NCBI RefSeq assembly: GCF_016918545.1
Contig: NZ_JAFFQC010000009.1
Coordinates: 62,001 to 126,000, forward strand
Source of the DNA: Desulfobulbus alkaliphilus
GTDB lineage: Bacteria > Desulfobacterota > Desulfobulbia > Desulfobulbales > Desulfobulbaceae
Length of the DNA: 64,000 nucleotides
Direction: 5' to 3'
Below are positions 1 through 7,509 of the stretch, in pieces. The number at the start of each line of letters is the position of its first letter. Position 1 is the stretch's first letter. The notes below the pieces were generated by a model. The model was given only the letters and a program-made list of their open reading frames with translations. It did not search any database and was not told the DNA's origin. Made by a program: the position numbers and the translations under genes.

Positions 1-2
1 TG

Positions 3-695
3 ATGCAAAAAGTAGAGGCGGGACAAAAAACTCATTGGAATGATATGTTTACCCAAAATCCGGCCTTCTTTGGAGACGAGCCGAGTGGTTTTGGCCGGAG
101 TTCTCTTGATCTGTTTCGGAATGAGGGCGTGCGGTCGGTTCTGGAATTGGGCTGTGGTCAGGGGCGTGACACTTTCCTGTTTGCCCGCAACGGCCTTGGG
201 GTGACCGCTTTGGACTATTCTGAAATCGCCGTTTCAATCGTAAAGGAAAAAGCTCACACAGCCGAACTTGCCTCCCGTATTCACGCGCAAACTCATAATG
301 TGAAAAAGCCGCTACCATTTCCTGATAGTTCATTCGATGCCTGCTATTCGCATATGTTGCTGTGCATGGAGCTATCTACCCTTGAAATCAGCTTTATCCT
401 GCGTGAAACGCATCGTGTCCTCAAGCCGGGCGGCTTAGTGGTCTATTCAGTACGAAGTAACTTTGATAAGCAATTCCGAACAGGGATTCATCTTAGCGAA
501 GACATGTACAAGATTGGCGGCTTCGTCATTCATTTCTTCACCGAAGAGAAGATAAAAAAAATGGCGATGGGCTATGATGTATTGGAAATCGAACGTATTG
601 AGGAAGGCAGTTTGCCACGGGATCTTTTTGTGGTCACGCTGCGTAAGGCCGCTTGTCTTGAACTGTCATCTCCCTTGAGTCGGCCTGGAGGCTAA
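3..695 (+). CDS. SAM-dependent class I methyltransferase (TehB-like)
   Basis: A 230-residue protein with a class I methyltransferase fold. Motif I VLELGCGQGRD (residues 46-56) binds S-adenosylmethionine, the acidic residue after strand 2 is in VTALDYS (D71), and a KPGG turn before a hydrophobic strand follows near residue 145. The substrate cannot be read from the sequence; the family includes TehB-like small-molecule methyltransferases. The start ATG lies 3 bases from the window edge, so a longer form cannot be excluded, but the N-terminus aligns as a complete small methyltransferase. It ends 12 bases before the start codon of the DUF262 gene, so the two are probably co-transcribed. A DNA-modifying role paired with that nuclease is only a possibility, because no DNA methylase catalytic motif (DPPY or NPPY) is visible. 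Confidence 0.85.
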   Translation: MQKVEAGQKTHWNDMFTQNPAFFGDEPSGFGRSSLDLFRNEGVRSVLELGCGQGRDTFLFARNGLGVTALDYSEIAVSIVKEKAHTAELASRIHAQTHNVKKPLPFPDSSFDACYSHMLLCMELSTLEISFILRETHRVLKPGGLVVYSVRSNFDKQFRTGIHLSEDMYKIGGFVIHFFTEEKIKKMAMGYDVLEIERIEEGSLPRDLFVVTLRKAACLELSSPLSRPGG

Positions 696-707
696 GGAGG
701 ATTGAAA

Positions 708-2429
708 ATGGCATCAATGAATTTCAATACGACCAACTCCACGTTTCGACAATTGCTTGGGAATGGTCTCAGCTATCGGGTTCCCCCATTTCAGCGTGAT
801 TACTCGTGGTCAGAAGATGAGTGGGATGATCTTTGGCAAGATATTCTCGGCTTGTTCGAAGCAGACGGCGAACCGGCTCATTACATGGGGTACCTTGTGG
901 TGCAGACCTCGGATAGTAAGCAATTTGATATTATCGACGGCCAACAGCGAATAACCACCATGAGCGTTATGGTTCTTGCTGCCTTGGGGCATCTTCAGGA
1001 ACTGGCAGCAGCCGGATTGGATGCCGAAAACAACGCCAAGCGAAAGGAGCAGTTCCACAGTAGTTACATCGGGTATTTGGACCCGGTAAGTCTGGTGCCT
1101 CGTTCCAAACTGGAGTTGAACCGTCACAACAACCGTTTTTATCAGACCTATCTGGTCCCATTGGAAAAACTGCCCCAGAGGGGGTTGAATGCCTCCGAGC
1201 ATCAGTTGAGAAAAGCTTTTAACTGGTTCAAAGAGCGCATCAAGTCTCGCAGCGGGATGACCGTCACCAGCGGCAAGGAATTGGCCGCTTTTCTGGATGG
1301 GCTGGTTGACAAGCTCTTTTTCACGGTCATTACCGTGACTGATGAACTGAATGCTTTTAAGGTCTTTGAAACCCTCAATGCCCGAGGTGTCCGCCTGTCG
1401 GCAACCGATCTTCTGAAAAACTATTTATTTTCTGTCATCAGTACCCAGAATACTCACGAGACAGAACTGAAATCCCTGGAGGATCGATGGGAGCGCATTG
1501 TCGGCCTGCTTGGCAGCGAAAGTTTCCCCGAGTTCCTCCGCCTATTCTGGAACAGCCGCAGTAAACTGGTGCGGAAGTCGGATCTTTTCAAAACTATACG
1601 ACGACGGATCACCACTCGCGATGCAGCCTTTGAACTATTGCGGGACCTCGATCATTCGGCAGCAATTTATGCGGCTCTTCGCGATCCACAAGACCCGTTC
1701 TGGAACAACGTTGAAAAGCACGCTCTCGAGCAATTAATGATGTTCAACGTGCGTCAACCGTTGGCCATGCTGATGGCCTGTCATGCCAAATTTTATGAAC
1801 CTGAAAGAGCCTCTTTTACGCGAATATTGGAGGCTGTAACGGTCGTGTCGTTCCGTTACAACGTCATCTGCAATCTCCAGACACATGAGCAGGAGCGCCT
1901 GTATAACGACATCGCCTGGAAGGTGTCCGGAGGAACCTACTCACGACCCTCAGGGGTGATTACAGCTTTGCGGGATGTTTACCCCGATGACAATCAATTC
2001 AAAGCGGCTTTCACTGAGAAAGAGTTGCGAACCACCAATTGTCGCAATAAGAAAGTAGTGCGTTATATCCTCTTTGAGATAGAGCGGCAACGTTCTGGCC
2101 GAGATTTTGATTTCGAAAGCGCAACCTACAATTTGGAGCATATCCTTCCGGAGCACCCCTCCGAATCTTGGTCTTACATAGATGAGCCCAAACAGGATCG
2201 CTCAATCTATCGTCTTGGAAATATGACGCCCCTTGAAACCAGTAGAAACCGCGATCTGGGTAATGGAGATTACGCCTGCAAACGACAGGTGTATATGCAG
2301 AGCGGTTTTCAGATAACCAGGGCGGTTGCTGAACACTACGACAGCTGGGATGATCAAAAAATCGAGGCCAGGCAACGGCAGCTGGCGAACGTTGCCTCTG
2401 GAATTTGGCGCATTGAGTTTGGAGGTTGA
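708..2429 (+). CDS. DUF262/DUF1524 (GmrSD-like) nuclease protein
   Basis: A 573-residue protein. The N-terminal DUF262 domain has VPPFQRDYSW (25-34) and the ParB-like motif DGQQRITT (77-84). The C-terminal DUF1524 domain has an HNH-type motif NLEHILPEHP starting at residue 475, followed by LGN. This S-plus-D domain order is that of GmrSD type IV restriction enzymes, which use NTPs and cleave modified DNA, and of related anti-phage proteins; the activity of this protein is inferred from the family. The ATG at 708 is chosen because AAGGAGG ends 7 bases upstream; a TTG at 702 is too close to that site. The stop codon directly abuts a fragment of the dispersed repeat. With the upstream methyltransferase it forms a probable two-gene unit in an accessory island. 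Confidence 0.85.
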   Translation: MASMNFNTTNSTFRQLLGNGLSYRVPPFQRDYSWSEDEWDDLWQDILGLFEADGEPAHYMGYLVVQTSDSKQFDIIDGQQRITTMSVMVLAALGHLQELAAAGLDAENNAKRKEQFHSSYIGYLDPVSLVPRSKLELNRHNNRFYQTYLVPLEKLPQRGLNASEHQLRKAFNWFKERIKSRSGMTVTSGKELAAFLDGLVDKLFFTVITVTDELNAFKVFETLNARGVRLSATDLLKNYLFSVISTQNTHETELKSLEDRWERIVGLLGSESFPEFLRLFWNSRSKLVRKSDLFKTIRRRITTRDAAFELLRDLDHSAAIYAALRDPQDPFWNNVEKHALEQLMMFNVRQPLAMLMACHAKFYEPERASFTRILEAVTVVSFRYNVICNLQTHEQERLYNDIAWKVSGGTYSRPSGVITALRDVYPDDNQFKAAFTEKELRTTNCRNKKVVRYILFEIERQRSGRDFDFESATYNLEHILPEHPSESWSYIDEPKQDRSIYRLGNMTPLETSRNRDLGNGDYACKRQVYMQSGFQITRAVAEHYDSWDDQKIEARQRQLANVASGIWRIEFGG

Positions 2430-2500
2430 AGTGTACTTTAATCGAACGGTCACAGACAATATAGCTGACGCACGGACGAACGCTTACGCGCGAAGCCTGG
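2429..2500 (-). repeat. Dispersed inverted-terminal repeat, copy 1 (left-half fragment)
   Basis: About 70 bases match the left half of the full-length element read on the minus strand, including the AATCGAACGGTCAC and CTGACGCACGGACGAACGC stretches of the big hairpin. It breaks off at the hairpin centre beside the DUF262 stop codon, and the outer terminus is degraded. No flanking duplication is visible. Confidence 0.8.
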
Positions 2501-2912
2501 GGTCAGATCTTGAATCTTGAATCATCTGGAAAAGTTAAGTTAAGTTCATCTTGATTAAATTATGGAACCCGGCTCCTCTCGCTCACATTCTCGCAGGCTG
2601 GGGTTTTCGGCTTGAAATCGGAACCCCGGCGCAAAGCCAGTCTCGGCGCGGCTTGACGAGGGGTGGCGATTTTCGCGTGTGTCTACGCTATTGGAGTATG
2701 TTTTTTGGCATCCTGAAGTCCAAAAACTGTGTGAGGACAGGGAATTGCCAGCTGCTTCAGTACCGACTTCGCCCCCTTGGGCAGCTCATTTAATTGGTAA
2801 AAATGGTGTCTGGGCGTAGCGAACTCCGTGGCCTGGATTTTTTGCAATATGTTTCGGATCCGGGACCAGGGCATGCCGCATTCTGCCGGAACGGCGTGAT
2901 GACTGGCGCGAG
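2501..2912. other. Gene-poor stretch before the truncated Fic gene
   Basis: No convincing gene lies here. Two short direct repeats occur near 2508-2550 (CTTGAATC twice; AAGTT repeated). From about 2820 the Fic reading frame is open in frame with the downstream gene, and just upstream of 2913 it encodes residues that look like genuine Fic N-terminal sequence (ERRDDWREVQNY), but no start codon or ribosome-binding site precedes it and a stop closes the frame at 2817-2819. The stretch therefore looks like the scar of a deletion that removed the Fic N-terminus. Confidence 0.5.
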
Positions 2913-3737
2913 GTGCAGAATTACGTTCGGGCCATGAACACGGCCATCGAGGAGTTAAAAAGCCTGCCTCTCTCCCTGCGTCTCTTGCGGCACACCCATG
3001 AAATTCTGATGAGTGGTGTTCGGGGCGAGCGCAAGACTCCCGGGGAGTTCCGTCGCAGCCAGAACTGGATCGGCGGAGCGAGCCTTGCTGATGCAGCTTT
3101 TATTCCCCCGCACCATGAGGACATGATGGATCTTTTGAGCGATCTGGAAGCCTTCTGGCATAACGACAATGTTGCTGTCCCGCACTTGGTCCGCTGCGCT
3201 CTAAGTCACTATCAGTTTGAAACCATTCACCCGTTTCTGGACGGCAATGGCCGCATCGGTCGCCTTCTGATCACGCTCTATCTGGTCAGCCACGGGCTGC
3301 TCAGCAAACCATCCCTCTATCTTTCCGACCATCTGGAAAAGCATCGCGGCTCCTACTACGATGCCCTGACCCGTGTGCGAGAATCCAACGACATCGGCCA
3401 TTGGGTGCGTTTCTTTTTACAAGCGGTGGTTGAGACCGCAGAGAGCGGCAAAAGAACTTTCCAGCGTATTTTGTCACTGCGGCAGGATCTTGACGCTGAA
3501 ATTCTTAAACTGGGCCGCCGGGCGGAGAATGCTCAGCAACTGATTTTCTATCTCTATGGGACGCCGACCATCACCGTCAACAGGGCCATGGAAATACTGG
3601 GCACCAAATATGTACCAGCCAACAGCTTGATCGCGTCTTTGGTGGAGATGGGTGTGCTGCAGGAGGTTACCGGGTTCCAGAGAAACCGGATTTTCATACT
3701 TCGACGTTATATGGATATTTTCAGAGATGGAAATTAA
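2913..3737 (+). CDS. Fic family protein, N-terminally truncated
   Basis: A 274-residue open frame from a GTG codon containing an intact Fic core: the catalytic loop HPFLDGNGRIGR spans residues 106-117, with the nucleotide-binding flap region around GEFRRSQNWIGG (44-55) upstream. Fic proteins transfer AMP or another nucleotide to hydroxyl groups of target proteins. The tail (from about 195) looks like the winged-helix end found in long Fic proteins. Family members normally carry about 80-100 further N-terminal residues, including the inhibitory helix in some classes; these are missing here, although the frame stays open for about 30 codons upstream. The GTG has no ribosome-binding site, so the gene may be a remnant. 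An insertion sequence lies directly downstream. Confidence 0.75.
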   Translation: MQNYVRAMNTAIEELKSLPLSLRLLRHTHEILMSGVRGERKTPGEFRRSQNWIGGASLADAAFIPPHHEDMMDLLSDLEAFWHNDNVAVPHLVRCALSHYQFETIHPFLDGNGRIGRLLITLYLVSHGLLSKPSLYLSDHLEKHRGSYYDALTRVRESNDIGHWVRFFLQAVVETAESGKRTFQRILSLRQDLDAEILKLGRRAENAQQLIFYLYGTPTITVNRAMEILGTKYVPANSLIASLVEMGVLQEVTGFQRNRIFILRRYMDIFRDGN

Positions 3738-3789
3738 AATAAGCCATACCTTATTGTAGTTTTCATGGCTGAAAATATAATAAGAACTT

Positions 3790-4927
3790 TTGTGTGTATT
3801 ATTTTAATCCTGAAAACGATACCACGAAGCGAAGTTGCTGTGTTGAAGACCTGTTAAAGCTCTGCTGGGGCAATTCTTTATCATTGCCATCTGCGGCATG
3901 CTTTGTGGAAGTGACGATTGGGTTGGCATCGAAGCCTTCGGGAAGGCGAAGCACGAATGGTTTAAAACGTTTCTCGAATTGCCCAACGGTATTCCTTCCC
4001 ACGACACTTTCGGCCGAGTATTTTCCCATATCGATCCGAAACATTTCCAGGAATGTTTTCTGGGGTGGATACAATCAGTGGCGAAAATCTTTGCCGGAGA
4101 AATTATCCCGATTGATGGAAAAACAGTACGAAGATCACATGATGCCACCGCGGGCAAGGCAGCTGTCCATATGGTCAGTGCCTGGGCCGCGGGCAACGGC
4201 CTCGTACTTGGCCAGGTAAAAACTGATGAAAAATCAAATGAGATCAAGGCAATACCTGAGCTGTTGAGGCTTCTCGACCTTAAGGGGTGCATTGTCACCA
4301 CCGATGCGATGGGATGTCGGAAAAAAATTGCCAAACAAATTATTAACCAGGGAGGCGATTATGTTCTTGGCCTCAAAGGCAATCAAGGTTCCTTGCTGAC
4401 AGCGGTGGAGCAGGTCTTCGCTCAAGCCGGCGAGGAAGAATTGAACAGTGCCAAATTTGACTTTTTCATGACGGAAGAGAAAGGGCATGGACGCCATGAA
4501 ATCCGTTTCCATTATACAACGAACTTTGCCAATACCCCGATAGCGCAAGAGTGGAAAGGGCTCAAGACAATCGGCATTGTTGTCTCCAGAAGGGAGGTCA
4601 ATGGGAAGCAAAGCGAAGAACATCGGTATTATATCTCCAGTCTGGAAAACGATGCAAAAGGTTTTGCCAAGGCAATCCGTGCCCACTGGGGCATTGAAAA
4701 TTCACTCCATTGGGTTTTGGATGTGGCCTTCCGCGAGGATGACTCAAGGGTTCGCAAGGGGCATGCCCCTGAAAATCTGGCCGTATTGAGACATATAACC
4801 CTCAACCTCATCCGCCAAGAGAAAACGGCCAAACTCGGCGTGAAGAACAAACGACTCAAGGCGGGGTGGGACAACGACTACCTCGCTAGAGTTTTGTTCG
4901 CGCAGTAATTTTGATGCGATTGCCCTG
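3790..4927 (+). mobile_element. ISAs1-family insertion sequence, left end missing
   Basis: The right end is probably at 4927: the sequence after the transposase stop, TTTTGATGCGATTGCCCTG, resembles a terminal inverted repeat reading CAGGGCAATCGCATC inward. No matching CAGGGC end occurs between the Fic stop (3737) and the transposase, and the transposase N-terminal region is out of frame, so the left end looks deleted. The element is probably immobile on its own. The left coordinate given is only where transposase-like sequence begins. Confidence 0.6.
3898..4908 (+). CDS. ISAs1-family transposase (N-terminus disrupted)
   Basis: A 336-residue DDE transposase. Recognisable blocks are [15 protein letters not shown] (about 39-53), the first catalytic region [10 protein letters not shown] (about 81-90), VTTDAMGC with the second Asp, the [12 protein letters not shown] block, and the C-terminal [20 protein letters not shown] segment with the catalytic Glu. 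Full-length relatives are about 370-380 residues. The missing N-terminal part is visible upstream but in another frame: FFIIAICG is in frame just before the ATG, closed by a TGA further up, while a [13 protein letters not shown] segment lies in the frame starting near 3794. This points to a frameshift near 3860. The protein is probably inactive. Confidence 0.85.
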   Translation: MLCGSDDWVGIEAFGKAKHEWFKTFLELPNGIPSHDTFGRVFSHIDPKHFQECFLGWIQSVAKIFAGEIIPIDGKTVRRSHDATAGKAAVHMVSAWAAGNGLVLGQVKTDEKSNEIKAIPELLRLLDLKGCIVTTDAMGCRKKIAKQIINQGGDYVLGLKGNQGSLLTAVEQVFAQAGEEELNSAKFDFFMTEEKGHGRHEIRFHYTTNFANTPIAQEWKGLKTIGIVVSRREVNGKQSEEHRYYISSLENDAKGFAKAIRAHWGIENSLHWVLDVAFREDDSRVRKGHAPENLAVLRHITLNLIRQEKTAKLGVKNKRLKAGWDNDYLARVLFAQ

Positions 4928-5050
4928 CAGTAAGGCATTGTCGTCTTTTCCTTGTACGCTTGCAGGTTCTGGGTTGTGGCGTTTTTTCTTGAGGCTTTCA
5001 TATTAAATGATGTGACTTCCAGCAATTTACTGGCCGATAAAGAACCTCAA

Positions 5051-5088
5051 GGTTGACAAAATCATATACAATTGTACATTTGTCAACC
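5051..5088 (+). promoter_or_regulatory. Promoter and palindromic operator of the XRE-ImmA/PIN unit
   Basis: A 10-bp inverted repeat, GGTTGACAAA at 5051-5060 and TTTGTCAACC at 5079-5088, frames a palindrome TACAATTGTA. The left arm contains a perfect -35 TTGACA (5053-5058); 16 bases later TACATT (5075-5080) can serve as -10. Because both arms overlap promoter elements and the first gene has an HTH domain, autorepression is the natural inference. Confidence 0.65.
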
Positions 5089-5101
5089 AGGGGGTACCGC
5101 T

Positions 5102-6154
5102 ATGAAAGATGAATTCGGCAAACGATTGTTGTCTGCCCGCAAAATGGCGGGCATGAGCCTTGAGGCATTGAGCCAGGCCACCGGATCACTGGTGAGCAAG
5201 CAGGCAATCAGCAAGTATGAAAAAGGTAAAGCCTCTCCTGGCAGCGAGGTGTTGATCGCGCTGGCCAGAGCCCTTGGCGTTAAGGTCGATTACTTTTTCC
5301 GCTCGTCGCAGGTGACGATTGAGGGTTTGAGTTTTCGTAAGAAAACCCGCCTTGCTGCCAAAGAACGGAACCGTATCACCTATCAGACCATCGAGTTTCT
5401 GCAAAAATATCTCGAAATTGAGCAAATTTTCAACATCGGCCATGAGGCAAATATTCCCATCGCAAGAAAGCGGATCAAAACCCGGGAGGACATCGAACAG
5501 GCGGCGGCAGAGATCCGCAGGAGCTGGAACCTGGGTGAAGGCCCCATCCCACAGTTGACCGAATTGCTCGAGGATCATGGCTTCAAGATCTATGAGGTCG
5601 AGGGGGACGAAAACTTTGCCGGGCTCTCGGGCTATGCGTCGGGGATTCGTATTCCGGTTATTGCAGTTTCCAGGGGTGGGGATTGTGTGCGGAAACGGTT
5701 CACCATCGCCCATGAACTGGCGCACCTGTTGCTTAACTTCAGTGACTGCGAGGAGAAGCACCACGAAAAGCTCTGCCATGCCTTTGCCGGTGCCTTGCTG
5801 TTGCCGGAGAGTGTCATCAGAGAAGAACTCGGTGAGATACGGAAAAAAGTCACCCAGTGGGAACTGAAGAAACTGAAAGGCATCTATGGCATTTCCATGC
5901 AGGCTATCATGGCCCGGGCGCATACTCTCGGTATTATCGACGATCAGAGCTATAGGATGTTCAGTATCTATGTCAGTATAAACGGCTGGCGCAAGGATGA
6001 GCCGGGAGAGTATTCGGGCAAGGAAAGAGCCAATCGCTTCAAGCAGCTGGTTCTCCATGCGGCGGCTGAGCAGGTTATCAGCTACAGCAAAGGGGCGGAG
6101 CTACTGGGGCTTACTCTTGGCCAATTTGAGCGGGAAATTCACATCGTTTCATGA
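5102..6154 (+). CDS. XRE-family regulator with ImmA/IrrE metallopeptidase domain
   Basis: A 350-residue protein with an N-terminal XRE helix-turn-helix (about residues 4-66, GKRLLSARKMAGMSLEALSQ onward) and a C-terminal ImmA/IrrE zinc-peptidase domain. The zinc motif HELAH is at 204-208, and a conserved acidic/histidine stretch follows around 218-240 (HHEKLCHAFAGALLLPE). Such proteins act as repressors or cleave repressors in mobile elements and stress responses. The ATG at 5102 is used because a G-rich ribosome-binding site (AGGGGG) precedes it; an upstream TTG would fall inside the operator. The stop overlaps the start of the PIN gene by 4 bases, so the two are translationally coupled, consistent with an antitoxin-toxin type pair. 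Confidence 0.88.
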   Translation: MKDEFGKRLLSARKMAGMSLEALSQATGSLVSKQAISKYEKGKASPGSEVLIALARALGVKVDYFFRSSQVTIEGLSFRKKTRLAAKERNRITYQTIEFLQKYLEIEQIFNIGHEANIPIARKRIKTREDIEQAAAEIRRSWNLGEGPIPQLTELLEDHGFKIYEVEGDENFAGLSGYASGIRIPVIAVSRGGDCVRKRFTIAHELAHLLLNFSDCEEKHHEKLCHAFAGALLLPESVIREELGEIRKKVTQWELKKLKGIYGISMQAIMARAHTLGIIDDQSYRMFSIYVSINGWRKDEPGEYSGKERANRFKQLVLHAAAEQVISYSKGAELLGLTLGQFEREIHIVS

Positions 6155-6645
6155 TCTTCCTGGTCAATGATGCCAACATCCTGATCGATCTGCTTAAACT
6201 CGATCTTCTCGATGCCTTCTTTCGCATGGAATATGACTTTCAGATCAGCGATTTGGTGCTCAATGAGGTACAAGAGGAGAACGTCGATGATCTGGATAGT
6301 TATCTTGAGACGAACGTGCTGACCAGGCAGACGTTCACCTTTGCTGAATTAGGCGACATTGGGGACCTTTATGATCAGTACCCGGCATTGTCGATCGCCG
6401 ATTGTTCGTGTTTGTATCTGATAGAGAGGCTTGGAGCCAGACTGCTTACAGGCGATGGGGCTCTACGTCGCACCGCAGAACTCCGAGGGGCCACGGTGCA
6501 TGGCGTGCTCTGGGTGCTGCAAGAGCTGGTTTTACGCGGTCACCTCACATCTCGTGAAGCTCATGGCAAGCTCAGCCGACTGATGGAGTTGAACCAGCGA
6601 TTGCCTATGAAGGAGTGCCAACGTTTGCTGCGTAAATGGCAATAG
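6151..6645 (+). CDS. PIN-domain protein, probable toxin partner
   Basis: A 164-residue PIN-fold protein. Likely metal-binding acids are D7 in LVNDAN, E39 in VLNEV, D84 in SIADCS and D102 in LTGDGALR, the usual spacing for VapC-like ribonucleases. Its start ATG overlaps the stop of the XRE-ImmA gene (ATGA), so it is produced from the same message. PIN proteins partnered with an XRE-ImmA protein are a known arrangement; ribonuclease toxicity neutralised by the upstream protein is inference. The C-terminal part from about 115 has no recognisable motif. Confidence 0.8.
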   Translation: MIFLVNDANILIDLLKLDLLDAFFRMEYDFQISDLVLNEVQEENVDDLDSYLETNVLTRQTFTFAELGDIGDLYDQYPALSIADCSCLYLIERLGARLLTGDGALRRTAELRGATVHGVLWVLQELVLRGHLTSREAHGKLSRLMELNQRLPMKECQRLLRKWQ

Positions 6646-7217
6646 CCTGGAATACCCTTATGACAGCAAAACAAACCAAAAATATGAGTCCATATCATGG
6701 GTTCAGCGACAAGCGAGGAGGGCAAATCTTCCCCGGTCGCATGCGGTTGAATGCATTTAATTTCTATAAAAATTACAGCTGCTTATACTTATTTTTCCGT
6801 ATGGTTAAATATAACTCAATATAAGAGAGGAAGCATGGACCGGATACAAGACCCTTTTTTTCTCGGAGCAGGAACTCCACCGCACGATTTGGCTGGCCGT
6901 GGCGATATGTCGTGTGTTGATCGATGATTTCAATCTTGAATTAAACACACCTACAGGGTACAGTCACAAATTTGTGACTTTTTTTCAGGAAAAGGGAGCT
7001 CGCTTGACAATTTTCTCATAAGCTGCCTTTCTCAGGGTTTTATGGAGTTCAGGCGTGGACCAGGTGACCGACTCTTGCCGGTGCTCTTGTCGGCTGGGTA
7101 CCGGATGTGGTGTTCAAGCGATCGGTTGGGCGAGTATGGCCGCGGGCGGCACGGTTGGGTGGATTCGTCGCCATCTTTGACAAGCGGCGGAGGGACGTGT
7201 TGCTTGCAAAGAAAAAG
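6646..7217. other. Long intergenic stretch between the island and the tRNA genes
   Basis: About 570 bases with no supportable gene. It contains a perfect 18-base palindrome followed by a T run (listed separately) and an isolated TTGACA at about 7003 with no clear partner or downstream gene. Sequence before 6840 is AT-richer than the window average. It marks the border between the accessory island and the core block. Confidence 0.6.
6962..6985 (+). terminator. Palindrome with T run
   Basis: AGTCACAAATTTGTGACT (6962-6979) is a perfect palindrome and is followed by seven T in all (6979-6985). It can act as a rho-independent terminator, though it lies about 320 bases after the PIN gene. A dimeric regulator-binding site is the alternative. 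Confidence 0.45.
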
Positions 7218-7246
7218 ACCCCGGACACATCGCATGTCCGGGGTCG
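7218..7246 (-). terminator. Terminator downstream of the tRNA-Ser genes
   Basis: An 11-bp stem, GACCCCGGACA (7218-7228) with TGTCCGGGGTC (7236-7246), and an A-rich run at 7211-7217 on the plus strand that becomes the T tail on the minus strand. It lies just past the 3' end of the minus-strand tRNA pair. Confidence 0.85.
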
Positions 7247-7252
7247 ATATAT

Positions 7253-7344
7253 GGCGGAGAGAGAGGGATTCGAACCCTCGGTGGAGTTTAACCCCCACAC
7301 TCGCTTAGCAGGCGAGCACCATCGGCCAACTCGGTCATCTCTCC
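7253..7344 (-). tRNA. tRNA-Ser (anticodon GCT)
   Basis: A 92-base tRNA read on the minus strand. It begins GGAGAGATGACCGAGTTGGC, has an anticodon loop CTGCTAA between CTCGC and GCGAG stems (anticodon GCT, reading AGC/AGU), a long serine-type variable arm, the GGTTCGAATCC T-loop, and an encoded 3' CCA (7253-7255). It is the second of two adjacent tRNA-Ser genes. Confidence 0.95.
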
Positions 7345-7364
7345 TTGTACATTGTTGTGGTGTC

Positions 7365-7450
7365 TGGCGGAGGGAGTAGGATTCGAACCCACGGTACTTT
7401 CGTACAACGGTTTTCAAGACCGCCGCCTTAAACCACTCGGCCATCCCTCC
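7365..7450 (-). tRNA. tRNA-Ser (anticodon TGA)
   Basis: An 86-base tRNA on the minus strand starting GGAGGGATGGCCGAGTGG. The anticodon loop CTTGAAA sits between GCGGT and ACCGT, giving anticodon TGA (UCN codons); the variable arm is long (GTACGAAAGTAC hairpin), the T-loop is GGTTCGAATCC, and CCA is encoded (7365-7367). Twenty bases separate it from the GCT gene, so one transcript is likely. Confidence 0.95.
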
Positions 7451-7509
7451 TTAAGCCGATGTAGATACCATTTCAAAAGAATACTGTCAATACACTGATC
7501 ATCAGAAGC

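Noticed and set aside
2551-2793. An 80-codon frame between the DUF262 and Fic genes
   Set aside because: No ribosome-binding site, no motif, and it lies in a region that looks decayed.
6962-6979. The 18-base palindrome as another copy of the repeat terminus
   Set aside because: AGTCACAAATTTGTGACT shares no similarity with CCTGAATCCGTGA.
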